Positions 10,812-19,425 of a stretch of 64,000 nucleotides of DNA are shown here, piece after piece. The stretch covers positions 57,062-121,061 of IMG/VR virus record IMGVR_UViG_3300027734_000045; one strand, 5' to 3'. Every line of letters starts with the position of its first letter. Positions within the stretch are counted from its first letter, which is position 1. The notes beneath the pieces were generated by a model. The model was not told the DNA's origin, did no database searches, and saw only the letters and a list, made by a program, of their open reading frames with translations. The DNA comes from a virus. The position numbers and the translations under genes were made by a program.

Positions 10812-11474
10812 ATGATGCAAGGTAAGCCAATTTTTAGAAAAATAGACCGCGGTGGCGACAAAATCTACATGCAAGGACCGGCTGTCCTGCAGATAGGCAA
10901 GCCACGCCTAGACGAGATAACCGGCTACGTTCCCATTGTGTCCGTGCAGCTAAACTACGATAGGGTGTCAAAGGCCTACTCAGTGATGGCCTCGGGAGTC
11001 TACAGAGTTAGAGAGTACGAGCTAAAGTCTATAAATGACTTTAAGTTTATGCCTACTCTCAATAAGATAACATTTGAGTTTCAAGGTACAATGTATACTG
11101 TACGACCGTTCAAAGACGAGGACGGCCACTGGGCTTCAAGCACAGAAGGTCCAGTTCCTTCAGACATACTAGAGGACATCCTGGTCAACAGCTTTAAGGC
11201 GGAAATTGGAGAAGAGAATCTGTTCATGAACGAATCATTAACGGCTCTTACAGACGAGACAACTGGCGAGGTTGTCTACCTGTTGTACACCGGAGCAAAG
11301 AAGACCTTCACGCGTAAAGGCGGAGAATGGCTTGAGCTTCACGACCCTAAGGGCGAGCTACTTGATGGACTAAACCTCTTTGACGTGGTTCCGGCCTTTG
11401 TAAAGTTCTATGACGAGAAGAACGGAAAGGTCTCTGAAAAGGACATCAATAAATTTGAAATGGAAATGAGCTAG
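10812..11474 (+). CDS. Unknown protein between giant head protein and protease
   Basis: This 220-residue protein starts at an ATG 7 bases after the giant gene stops; a second ATG follows immediately (10815) and has better spacing from the AAGG upstream. I recognise no domain. The sequence alternates short hydrophobic strands with charged turns (for example YVPIVSVQLNY, ITFEFQGTMYTVRPF), suggesting a beta-rich soluble protein, and ends in a Lys/Glu-rich tail. There is no signal peptide or membrane segment. Being packed between two head genes it is probably a virion or head-assembly component, but that is inference from position. Confidence 0.75.
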   Translation: MMQGKPIFRKIDRGGDKIYMQGPAVLQIGKPRLDEITGYVPIVSVQLNYDRVSKAYSVMASGVYRVREYELKSINDFKFMPTLNKITFEFQGTMYTVRPFKDEDGHWASSTEGPVPSDILEDILVNSFKAEIGEENLFMNESLTALTDETTGEVVYLLYTGAKKTFTRKGGEWLELHDPKGELLDGLNLFDVVPAFVKFYDEKNGKVSEKDINKFEMEMS

Positions 11475-11482
11475 GACACGCC

Positions 11483-14400
11483 ATGGCAAAAATAGCAGGG
11501 TACAATTCTTCTCTAGTTCTTTTGGTTGAAGGCGAGAACGCAGTCGTCGTTGACACCAGCAAAAACCTTGTGGTGGACTCTGGAACTAAGGAGGCTCTAG
11601 CCTCAAAGAAAAATTGGAAAAAGAGCAAGAGCTGCGAGGTTACTCCAGCGATGCTAGAGATAGCAGACGCAGCACTTTCGTCTCTAGACGTTTCGGTTAT
11701 CACCGCGGCTGCTGGTAGACTGTACACTGTCCCTAGCTCAGTGCAGGCAGAGGCAAAGAAGGCGCTTGAGTGGCGCAAGGAGCACAAGCGCGGCGGAACT
11801 CCAGTCGGTCTAAGCACCGCGCGCACTCTTGCCAAAGGCGGTCAAATTGGACTTCAAAAGGTTCGTCACATCGCGAAGTACTTCCCTCGTCACGAGGTAG
11901 ACAAAAAGGCTAAGGGCTACGAACGCGGTGAAGACGGATTCCCGTCTAATGGCCGCATTGCCTGGGCTCTCTGGGGTGGAGACGCCGGTTGGCGCTGGGC
12001 AAAAAACATCGTTGAGCGTGAGAACAAGAAGGCTCTTACCTCTGATGGATACGCTCTTCCGGGATACTCAATAGACGACGACACCTACGCTATTAGCGAG
12101 CCTGGCTACGGAGCAGATTTAAACGCATTTGGAGACGCGCACGCGTTAGACGATGGCGGTCCTGAGTTCATGGCTCGTGTTCGTATGGATGGCTCCGGCA
12201 TGGACCGTCTATACAAGGTCGACGTCGATGGGCGTGTCTACTTCTGGGATGACGGAGGCTGGGACGACCTAGGCTCTATCGATGGAGACATTTACTTCTA
12301 CGACAAGTCTCTTGATGACCCGTATGACGACTGTGATAAGTCTCACTTCATAATCGACCCTGACTCGGCGCTAATTATTTCTGCGCTTCTTCAACAGGAC
12401 CCGTACACCAACGTGTCGGTTGATGACATCGACTCACATGAGGCCTCTCTTGCTAGAAACGCCATCGCCGAAGAAGACTGGGGCATGGTTGACCGAGTTG
12501 CGCGGGCGAGCGACGAAGACCCTTACTATCCGATGATGGCAGCCGCGGCTATGCCGGTAGACAAAGAAGCAGAAAAAGAGGAAGCTCCTGCTCCTGCCGT
12601 AGACACTAAGGGAATCTTAGGAGAGCCACATAAGGAGGACAACGCTCCTGCCGCTAAAATCGACAGTGAACTTCCTGCTCTTACCGCAAAAGACCTTGGC
12701 CTAATTCTAAACGACTGGCCTGGTTGGGTTATGGACCAGAGAAAGACCACGACTGAGCAAGGACTAGTTGCACAGCGCACGACTACCTCCGATGACTACT
12801 CAGTCAGCGATTCAGTAGACACGGACAAATCCTATGAGCACCCTCTACTAAAGCCTTGGCTAGACAAAAAGGCCGCTGGCATCTCAACAAAGTCTACTGA
12901 TAACCCGGCGCTACTGTCTGCCGCTGAGCCAGTCTCAGCTAAGCCTACAACAGTAAAGGACATAGAAGAGGCTGCCAAGGAGACAAAACCTGGCTCCGAG
13001 GTCACTCCTGGCAAAACAGACGTGCAACCTATGTACCTAGCATTTGTTTCTCCTGATGACCCTCACGCGGTGTTTGACCTTATTGCACTTGTTCCAGCGA
13101 GCTCAACCTCTAACCAGCCGATGACATACCGTCGTCAGGATAAGAAATGGGTGCGCTATCCAAGTGCTCTGCAGGACCTAAAGTCAGCTACTCCTCCGCC
13201 AGTCGTGCCTCTTGATAAGGAAGCACTGGACGCTACTCTAAAGCAGATTGACGGCATGTACGAAGCACTAAACGCGTCAGTGTTTTCAGTTGACCACCAG
13301 CTGATGGTGCTTTGGGGTCCAAGCGCTGTACGCATGGAAGACGCGCTGGTCGCCGCAGGTGGAGTAGACAAGAACCGCGGCAACGCGGAAAGACTCCGCA
13401 GGTACTGGTCTCACGGCAAGGGAGCAGCTAAGATTCGCTGGGGCACAAAGGGTGACTGGTCTCGCTGTGTTCGTCATCTGTCTAAGTTCCTTGGAGTTAG
13501 AGCTAAGGGATACTGCCAGTTGCGCCACAAGGAAGCAACCGGCATGTACACCGCTACTCACGCCAAACTCGACCGCGCAAAGCATAACTCAAATTCAGAG
13601 TTTATTATGGAAGAGGTCTACGCTAAGAACACGGGAGTTCCGACTGCTGTGACTGAGCAGGACATGGCTAAGAAGTTAACCGAAATCATGGTTGAGCACG
13701 ACGACGTGTACGACCACCACTGGAAGCCTGAGCCACAGATTGTCGATGACCTAAAGAGGCTAAATCTTCTAGACGACGAAGAGTTCGAAGCGATAGTTGC
13801 GGCTGGAGGTTTTGACAGAAACCGCGGAAACGCAGAAGAGCTTCGCCGTTATTGGACTGTAGGCAAGGGCGCTAAAAAGATTCGCTGGGGAACCGGTGGA
13901 GATTGGACTAGATGTGTTAGGCAGCTGTCTAAGTACCTAGGCCCACGCGCTAAGGGATACTGTCAACTTCGTCACAAGGAAGTGACTGGTGAATACACCG
14001 GTGACCGAGCTCACATGGAAAAGTATGGCCATCTAAAGAAAAAGACCTGGCGCGACCGTCTAAAGCTATTTAGCATCGAGGAAAAGGTTATTGAACTTGC
14101 CGAGCGAGACGCACTGGCAGCAGGCCTACGAGAGAGAATGGGTCTCACTGCTTCAGCGGTAGAGACAGGCGCGGGTTCGGCGTTTAGAATTCCATTGGCA
14201 ATCCCAGAGGACGTCGAGTCTGGTGACGGCCGTCTATTCAAGAAGGACTCAATTACTGTTCGCGAGTTGCCTATCCCGCTTCTATGGCAGCTAAAGACAG
14301 GAGAGGGCCACAGTGGCTCTGTTGTAGTTGGTCGCGTCGACCGTCTTGAAAGAGTGGAAAACGGTATCGGAAATGCCTATGGTGTTTTTGATGACGGCAA

Positions 14401-15511
14401 GCATGGCAAAGAGGCTGAACGCCTTGTTCGTGCTGGCTTCCTTCGTGGAGTGTCAGCGGACATGGACCAGTTTGAGGCAAAACAAACTAAAAGCAAGAAA
14501 AAAGATGCTGCTGAGGACGACGACATCTCCGCTGAGAAAATCGTTATAAATAAGGCCCGTGTCATGGCCATTACAATAGTACCTAAGCCAGCATTTCAGG
14601 AATGCAAAATTCTTATCGACTCCGATGAGCTAGAAAATCCCCAGGAGGAAATTATGATTCTAAACGATGGAATCTATGTCGACGATGTCGACGCAAGTGA
14701 CGCAGCTGCACTGGTTGCCTGTGGAGCAGTTGCTGGATCGATTCCAGTAGTGCCACCGGCTAACTGGTTTGTAAACCCTAAGCTGTCTAAGCCGACTCCG
14801 CTAACTGTCGACGACAGTGGTAGAGTATTTGGTCACATTGCCGCTTGGCACGTTGACCACATCGGCTTGACCGCGGGTACTAAGCCACCGCGCAGCAGAA
14901 GCAACTACGCGTACTTCCACTCAGGAGTTGTCCGTGCCGATAATGGCAAGGACGTGCCTGTTGGCCAGTTGACACTCGCTGGTGGACACGCATCTATCGA
15001 GGCAAGTGCCTACGACGCAGTCAAGCACTATGATGACACAGCATCTGCCGTTGCAGACGTGCACGCTGGAGAAGACGAGTTTGGAATCTGGGTTGCAGGA
15101 GCTCTACGTCCTAGCGCGCAGCCGGAGCAAATTCGTGCACTTCGTGCTTCCGCTCCTTCAGGTGACTGGAGACCAATCAAGGGCTCACTTGAGCTTGTTG
15201 CAGTGTGTCAGGTAAACGTTCCTGGATTCCCAATTGCACGAGCACGCGTTGCCTCAGGTCAGGTTATGGCCTTGGTTGCAGCTGGTGCAGCGGTTCTTGC
15301 TAAACTAAAGCAGGACCCAATGACAGAACTGGCCTCCAGAGTACGTGAACTCGAGCAGTTTACTGGCAAGGAGCTTGCAACCAACGCGGCCAGTGCCAAG
15401 GCAAGATTCGCGTCTATCGTTGACGAGATGCCAAGCAAGAAGCCTGTGACTGCAAGCGTGGACTCCATGAGAGCCAAGATTGCAGCCGCCCAGGAGGCCC
15501 TGGGAAAATAG
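11483..15511 (+). CDS. Capsid maturation (prohead) protease with long N-terminal extension
   Basis: This 1342-residue protein should cleave scaffold and capsid during head maturation. The protease domain lies at about residues 900-1050: FRIPLAIPEDVESGDG, then EGHSGSVVVGRVDRLE with the candidate catalytic His, GIGNAYGVFDDGKHG, then LRGVSADMD with the candidate catalytic Ser, and ARVMAITIVPKPAF. This order matches the S78/U35-type prohead proteases of actinobacteriophages. The C-terminal part (PPANWFVNP, FGHIAAWHVDHIG, GSLELVAVCQVNVPGFPIAR) matches the tail I associate with such proteins. The N-terminal 850 residues are unusual: a WRKEHKRGGTPVG module near residue 93 and a duplicated segment, RGNAE.LRRYW through KGYCQLRHKE, near residues 630 and 775. 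The ORF ends in CTG GGA AAA TAG, a slippery context that may extend it (see 15491-15511). Confidence 0.88.
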   Translation: MAKIAGYNSSLVLLVEGENAVVVDTSKNLVVDSGTKEALASKKNWKKSKSCEVTPAMLEIADAALSSLDVSVITAAAGRLYTVPSSVQAEAKKALEWRKEHKRGGTPVGLSTARTLAKGGQIGLQKVRHIAKYFPRHEVDKKAKGYERGEDGFPSNGRIAWALWGGDAGWRWAKNIVERENKKALTSDGYALPGYSIDDDTYAISEPGYGADLNAFGDAHALDDGGPEFMARVRMDGSGMDRLYKVDVDGRVYFWDDGGWDDLGSIDGDIYFYDKSLDDPYDDCDKSHFIIDPDSALIISALLQQDPYTNVSVDDIDSHEASLARNAIAEEDWGMVDRVARASDEDPYYPMMAAAAMPVDKEAEKEEAPAPAVDTKGILGEPHKEDNAPAAKIDSELPALTAKDLGLILNDWPGWVMDQRKTTTEQGLVAQRTTTSDDYSVSDSVDTDKSYEHPLLKPWLDKKAAGISTKSTDNPALLSAAEPVSAKPTTVKDIEEAAKETKPGSEVTPGKTDVQPMYLAFVSPDDPHAVFDLIALVPASSTSNQPMTYRRQDKKWVRYPSALQDLKSATPPPVVPLDKEALDATLKQIDGMYEALNASVFSVDHQLMVLWGPSAVRMEDALVAAGGVDKNRGNAERLRRYWSHGKGAAKIRWGTKGDWSRCVRHLSKFLGVRAKGYCQLRHKEATGMYTATHAKLDRAKHNSNSEFIMEEVYAKNTGVPTAVTEQDMAKKLTEIMVEHDDVYDHHWKPEPQIVDDLKRLNLLDDEEFEAIVAAGGFDRNRGNAEELRRYWTVGKGAKKIRWGTGGDWTRCVRQLSKYLGPRAKGYCQLRHKEVTGEYTGDRAHMEKYGHLKKKTWRDRLKLFSIEEKVIELAERDALAAGLRERMGLTASAVETGAGSAFRIPLAIPEDVESGDGRLFKKDSITVRELPIPLLWQLKTGEGHSGSVVVGRVDRLERVENGIGNAYGVFDDGKHGKEAERLVRAGFLRGVSADMDQFEAKQTKSKKKDAAEDDDISAEKIVINKARVMAITIVPKPAFQECKILIDSDELENPQEEIMILNDGIYVDDVDASDAAALVACGAVAGSIPVVPPANWFVNPKLSKPTPLTVDDSGRVFGHIAAWHVDHIGLTAGTKPPRSRSNYAYFHSGVVRADNGKDVPVGQLTLAGGHASIEASAYDAVKHYDDTASAVADVHAGEDEFGIWVAGALRPSAQPEQIRALRASAPSGDWRPIKGSLELVAVCQVNVPGFPIARARVASGQVMALVAAGAAVLAKLKQDPMTELASRVRELEQFTGKELATNAASAKARFASIVDEMPSKKPVTASVDSMRAKIAAAQEALGK
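15491..15511 (+). promoter_or_regulatory. Candidate -1 ribosomal frameshift site at protease stop
   Basis: The zero frame reads CTG GGA AAA TAG. The heptamer G GGA AAA (15502-15508) is a canonical X XXY YYZ slippery sequence, one base different from the lambda tail-chaperone site GGGAAAG. A Shine-Dalgarno-like AGGAGG at 15492-15497 lies just upstream and could act as a stimulator, and the slow stop codon sits directly 3' of the slip site. Slipping by -1 gives GGG AAA ATA GTT GCG and enters the open frame that runs to 16065. Confidence 0.7.
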
Positions 15512-16065
15512 TTGCGGTTGAGGCCAGCGCAGCTGGACTTATCAACCAAGAAGGCGATAAGTACAATGCAGACACTCAACCGCGGGACATCAAGGGAAAG
15601 TTTAGAACAGTGCTAGCACGTCTAAAGCAAGACCTAGGTGTCGCCGGCCTTGACGCGGCTGTTAAAAAAATTGCCGAGGCAGAAAACATAAATAACGCCG
15701 GCAACTACGTAGAGGCTGCGGCTCGTGCAAACGACGTCATAAGTCTCGTCGACCGTGTTCATAGTGGAGCCCTAACCGGTCCGTCACTAGAAAACATTAG
15801 AGAGTCAGCTGGTGCTCTTGGAGCTGCGATGGCCAACCTGCCATTGCCGTTTGGTCAAGAGAACCAAAAGCTGGCATTCAGCGATCTTCCTCCTTCACTG
15901 AAGAATCTTGTGAAAAGCATGATTCCAAGGGTAGAAGCGAGGATAGGAGATAAAGACGCGCGAAGTGCAATCAAGCCTTTGCAAGACTTTATGTCAGGCG
16001 GAGCACTGTACAGTCAGAGCCAATTATCGGCCGAGATGAACACTTTACTCCGGTTGCTTACTTAG
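15508..16065 (+). CDS. Frameshift-dependent C-terminal extension of the prohead protease
   Basis: The -1 frame is open from 15424 to the TAG at 16065, but contains no ATG, GTG or TTG before the GTG at 15610. That GTG falls inside a well-formed protein segment (QPRDIKGKFRTVLARLKQDLG) and lacks a properly spaced ribosome site. The simplest reading is that this segment is translated only as a -1 frameshift product, adding 185 residues to give about 1527 residues in total. The extension is mostly helical (LKQDLGVAGLDAAVKKIAEAE, then amphipathic helices) and could be a scaffolding or capsid-binding tail made at a fixed ratio. Alternatives are initiation at the GTG (151 residues) or at ATA 15508 behind AGGAGG, or a sequencing error in the A run. 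Confidence 0.72.
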   Translation: MVAVEASAAGLINQEGDKYNADTQPRDIKGKFRTVLARLKQDLGVAGLDAAVKKIAEAENINNAGNYVEAAARANDVISLVDRVHSGALTGPSLENIRESAGALGAAMANLPLPFGQENQKLAFSDLPPSLKNLVKSMIPRVEARIGDKDARSAIKPLQDFMSGGALYSQSQLSAEMNTLLRLLT

Positions 16066-16184
16066 AAGCAATATACAATAATGTACTAGGTGGAGCGCCT
16101 ACATGCAAACGCGTGGAGTCCCTTTACCTTGAACTAACAAGTGGTAAGTGAAATACACTTACTCAACTGTCCTTAGGAGGAACA
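16066..16184 (+). promoter_or_regulatory. Capsid gene leader with 7-bp hairpin and strong ribosome site
   Basis: A gap of 119 bases upstream of the capsid gene. A perfect inverted repeat GTAAGTG-aaata-CACTTAC (16144-16162) is followed by AGGAGG at about 16174-16179 and a GTG start at 16185. A possible promoter is TTGCTT at 16054-16059 with AATAAT 17 bases downstream (16077-16082). The hairpin could stabilise the capsid mRNA 5' end; the promoter call is weak. Confidence 0.4.
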
Positions 16185-18230
16185 GTGGACCAGATTAAGT
16201 CACAGGTAGACAACCTGGCTGACCTTAGCGACGAGCAAGTCGCTGAGCTCCAGGCATCTATCATCAGTGAATTCGAATCGGTCGAGGGTCAGGAACCTAC
16301 TCCACAGACTGTTGACGCTATGACTTCGCTCGCAGACATGCTTGACACCGTCCGCGGTGAGACCAAGCGTCGCGAAGCAGCTACCCAGGAGCTTGCAACG
16401 CAAGCCGCCGAGGCTGCTATGCGTGTTAAGGGCGAGGAAGAGGCACCAGCTGACGCTGAGGCATCCCATGAGGAAGCACCAGAAGAAGTTGGAGAGACTC
16501 CTGAAGAGGAGAAGAAGGAAGACGAGATGACTGAAGAGTCAGCTGTGTATTCTGCCGAAGCCGCTCAAGAAGCATCAACAACTGCTGAAGCCGGAACCGA
16601 CGAACCTGTCGCCGATGAAGAAGTACCCCCAACCGAAGAAACACCTAGTGCTCCTCAAGAAGAGCAGAAAGAGCAGGCCCCAGTGACCGCTTCAGCAGAA
16701 GAGAGCTTCCAGGCTCCAGCTGACCGCCAGCCTGTAGTCGAAGTTAAGGAAGCAAAAGTGGCAATCACCGCTGGCGCTGACATTCCTGGCTACACCGCCG
16801 GCAGCACCATCGACAACCTAAGCGAAGTAGCTTCAGCTATGGAAAAGCGTATCCACTCGCTTCGCCGCGTTAACGGAGGAGACGGAGAGCAGCACATCGT
16901 TGCGTCCTTCACCACCGCGTACCCAGAGTCACGCACTCTAACAACCGACGCAGAGTCAAACTGGACCAAGATTCAGGCAGTCGCGGGACCTGAGGCACTT
17001 GTTGCTTCTGGTGGTCACGCTACTCCATTCGAGGTCAAGTACGACATCTTTGCAATCGGTTCTACCACCATTCGTCCTATTCGCGACTCTCTACCTCGCT
17101 TCCAGGCTGACCGTGGCGGTATCCGTTTCATCACTCCACCTAGCTTCGCTGGCGCAACATACGACAGCGCAGTTGGTATCTGGACAGCCGGTGTTGACCA
17201 ATACGGAGCAAACGGACTAACTGCATTGTCACTTAGCGCGACTGCAATTTCTGGTAGCTCAGGTGCATACGTAATTGGTGTAACTAACAACACTATTCCA
17301 GTTGGCGCAAAGGTAACCTTTGGTACTATTGGAACTGCTACTACACTAAGTAACATCACAGCTAACGTGACTGCGTCAACAAGCACCACTATTACCATCG
17401 ACACCACAACTGCTATTTCAGGCACTCCGTCTTCCGGTACCGTGTCTCCTGTAACAGTGAAGGGCTCATACACTGCATCTGCAGCTTCTGAAAACACCGT
17501 TGCAACTGACGCTGTAACACTACAGCTACAGTTCGGTAACTTGATGTCTCGTGCTTACCCAGAGTTGATTGCTCGTCACAACGAACTTGCTCTAGTACAG
17601 CACGCTCGTGAAGCTGAGGACAACCTGTTGGCTAAGATCAACGCGGGTTCTACTGCAGTCACCACGCAGACCAACCTTGGTTTTGCTCGTGACTTCCTAG
17701 TTCAGGTGCGTCGTGCAGCTATGGCTTACCGTTCACGTCACCGTATCGATCCTCAGACTCGTCTGAAGGCAATCCTTCCGGTGTGGGTTTACGAGGCAAT
17801 GGCAGCTGACCTAACCTTGGCAATGCCAGGCGACGGCACTCTAGCTGTGTCAAAGTCAGAGATCGATGGTTTCCTATCGGCTCTAAACGTTGACGTTGTC
17901 ACTCACCTAGACGACAGCTCAAACAACGGTGTATTCGGTACCCAAAGCGCCGGTGTACTGCTCGAGTTCCCGGACACCTTCCGTTGGTTCTTGTTCGCTG
18001 AAGGAACATTCTTGTTCCTAGACGGCGGAACTCTAGACCTAGGTATCATCCGTGACAGCTCTCTAGTTGGCACAAACGACTACAAGATGTTCATTGAAAC
18101 ATTCGAGAACGTTGCAAAGGTTGGTATCGAGTCTCTAGCGATTACCTCAACCATCAACGTATCTGGTGCAGCTGCGGCTCTTGTAACTGCAACATCAACA
18201 ACATCTGCTGCTACATCTAACGACCTGTAA
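16185..18230 (+). CDS. Major capsid protein fused to an N-terminal scaffold domain
   Basis: This 681-residue protein starts at GTG behind AGGAGG. Residues 1 to about 190 are helical, strongly acidic and rich in Glu, Ala and Pro (many EEAP/PEE stretches), as in scaffolding or delta domains that the neighbouring protease removes. The HK97-like capsid part follows: IPGYTAGSTIDNLSEVASAM, a region with AYPESRTLTTDAESN, then ATPFEVKYDIF, RPIRDSLPRFQADRGGIRF near residues 285-315, and helices with FARDFLVQVRRAAMAYRSRH near 500. Residues about 347-425 are a Thr/Ser-rich beta segment (TTITIDTTTAISG) interrupting the capsid fold, most likely an Ig-like surface insertion. The family assignment rests on gene position, the scaffold-like N-terminus and general sequence pattern. 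Confidence 0.85.
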   Translation: MDQIKSQVDNLADLSDEQVAELQASIISEFESVEGQEPTPQTVDAMTSLADMLDTVRGETKRREAATQELATQAAEAAMRVKGEEEAPADAEASHEEAPEEVGETPEEEKKEDEMTEESAVYSAEAAQEASTTAEAGTDEPVADEEVPPTEETPSAPQEEQKEQAPVTASAEESFQAPADRQPVVEVKEAKVAITAGADIPGYTAGSTIDNLSEVASAMEKRIHSLRRVNGGDGEQHIVASFTTAYPESRTLTTDAESNWTKIQAVAGPEALVASGGHATPFEVKYDIFAIGSTTIRPIRDSLPRFQADRGGIRFITPPSFAGATYDSAVGIWTAGVDQYGANGLTALSLSATAISGSSGAYVIGVTNNTIPVGAKVTFGTIGTATTLSNITANVTASTSTTITIDTTTAISGTPSSGTVSPVTVKGSYTASAASENTVATDAVTLQLQFGNLMSRAYPELIARHNELALVQHAREAEDNLLAKINAGSTAVTTQTNLGFARDFLVQVRRAAMAYRSRHRIDPQTRLKAILPVWVYEAMAADLTLAMPGDGTLAVSKSEIDGFLSALNVDVVTHLDDSSNNGVFGTQSAGVLLEFPDTFRWFLFAEGTFLFLDGGTLDLGIIRDSSLVGTNDYKMFIETFENVAKVGIESLAITSTINVSGAAAALVTATSTTSAATSNDL

Positions 18231-18245
18231 AAAGCAACGTCTTTT

Positions 18246-18277
18246 TGCTGGGGTGGTCTTTTATGGCCACCCCAGCA
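18246..18277 (+). terminator. Strong hairpin after the capsid gene
   Basis: TGCTGGGGTGG (18246-18256) and its exact complement CCACCCCAGCA (18267-18277) flank a 10-base loop, 16 bases after the capsid stop codon. No T-run follows (ATAAGAGTAAG), so a Rho-independent terminator is doubtful; a 3'-end stabiliser or partial attenuator is equally likely. Confidence 0.5.
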
Positions 18278-18311
18278 ATAAGAGTAAGATTTTAAATTAA
18301 GGATTTGAAAA

Positions 18312-19403
18312 ATGGCTTTTCCAAAGAATGGCGTAGTAGAGGCACCAAAGATTATGCCCTCCGCTTTTGGCCTACTTGCAGTAGTCAAGCCTGAGAATTC
18401 TGCAGACGAAGACATGTGGATTCGTGGGTTTTCGCAGGAATACGAAACTGAACTCTACGCAGCAAAAAACTGGGATGACACCGACACTACTAGTTCTGTA
18501 GTTGTAGCTGCAGGTGTCCCTAATTATTTCACTAAAATTGATCCCTTCTTTGTTGAAGTAGAAGAGCTTCGCTCAGGCTTAGGATTTCTAGGTCTTGACC
18601 GCATCGAACGTCTAAAGCGTCAACTTGAGGGTGTCACTCAAGACGCTATGGAGCAAGAACTTTGGGACGGTGGTATTCGAATTAGTGAAAGCCACCCTAA
18701 TCGCGCTTTAGTTTCTTCTGGAGTTACCGTTCTTGATGGTACGGGACTTTCATCAAAACGTGCTTTGGCAGTGCTAGAGCATGGCATTGGTGCGGCATCA
18801 GAATCTGGCGAGCAGGGAGTTATTCACGCAACTCGCGATGTAGTTGCTCTTTTTTCAGCCAACTCAAATATGCTTTTTCACGATAAAATTAGTGAACACT
18901 TGCAGACCTATGGTGGAACGCCTATAGTTGTCGGCAGTGGCTACAGTGGTAACGGTCCTCGTATTGCGGTTGCTACAGCAACTATTAGCGGTAGCACTAC
19001 GCTAACTATCAACACTTCAGGCGACCACTACCTACTTGCAGGTGACACTGTTCGCTACTCTGTAGTTGGAGCAAACATCAACCAGTCCTCTACTTCTACA
19101 GCAGTTGTCACTAAAGTCGACGCTGACACAGTAACAATTACTATTGCAAGTGCCACTAACCAAGGTCAAGAACCGGTTACTGGCTTTATTCAGCAGTTGG
19201 GAACCAACTCTGCAAAATGGATTTACGGCACAGGAACTGTTCGCTCATACGTGGGCAAGGTCGATGTCGTAAACGACAACTTAGCTCAAGGCTATGACGT
19301 GTCGGGTAACAAAAATGACATGCGTCTCAAAGCAATCCGCCCAGCGGCTGTTTACTTTGACACATCCATCCACCTAGCTGTTCGAGTCGATCTAACAGCC
19401 TAA
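18312..19403 (+). CDS. Second head structural protein (function unresolved)
   Basis: This 363-residue protein starts at ATG after a short AAGGA site, immediately downstream of the capsid gene. The core (FFVEVEELRSGLGFLGLDRIERLKRQLEGVTQDAMEQELW, split here by commentary: EVEELRSG, LGLDRIERLK, QDAMEQELWDGG) and the C-terminal AVYFDTSIHLAVRVDLT resemble phage capsid-like proteins. A Thr/Ser-rich beta segment (ATISGSTTLTINTSGDHYL to TITIASATN) near residues 222-290 looks like an inserted beta-sandwich related in style to that of the capsid protein. It may be a capsid vertex, decoration or head-completion protein. I cannot choose between these; position and composition support a virion role. Confidence 0.6.
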   Translation: MAFPKNGVVEAPKIMPSAFGLLAVVKPENSADEDMWIRGFSQEYETELYAAKNWDDTDTTSSVVVAAGVPNYFTKIDPFFVEVEELRSGLGFLGLDRIERLKRQLEGVTQDAMEQELWDGGIRISESHPNRALVSSGVTVLDGTGLSSKRALAVLEHGIGAASESGEQGVIHATRDVVALFSANSNMLFHDKISEHLQTYGGTPIVVGSGYSGNGPRIAVATATISGSTTLTINTSGDHYLLAGDTVRYSVVGANINQSSTSTAVVTKVDADTVTITIASATNQGQEPVTGFIQQLGTNSAKWIYGTGTVRSYVGKVDVVNDNLAQGYDVSGNKNDMRLKAIRPAAVYFDTSIHLAVRVDLTA

Positions 19404-19425
19404 CAAGAAATAAGGAGAAAAGGCT

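Noticed and set aside
15610-16065. Stand-alone gene from the GTG at 15610
   Set aside because: The GTG lies inside a protein-like segment and has no spaced ribosome site; the frameshift reading explains the upstream open frame better, though it is not proven.
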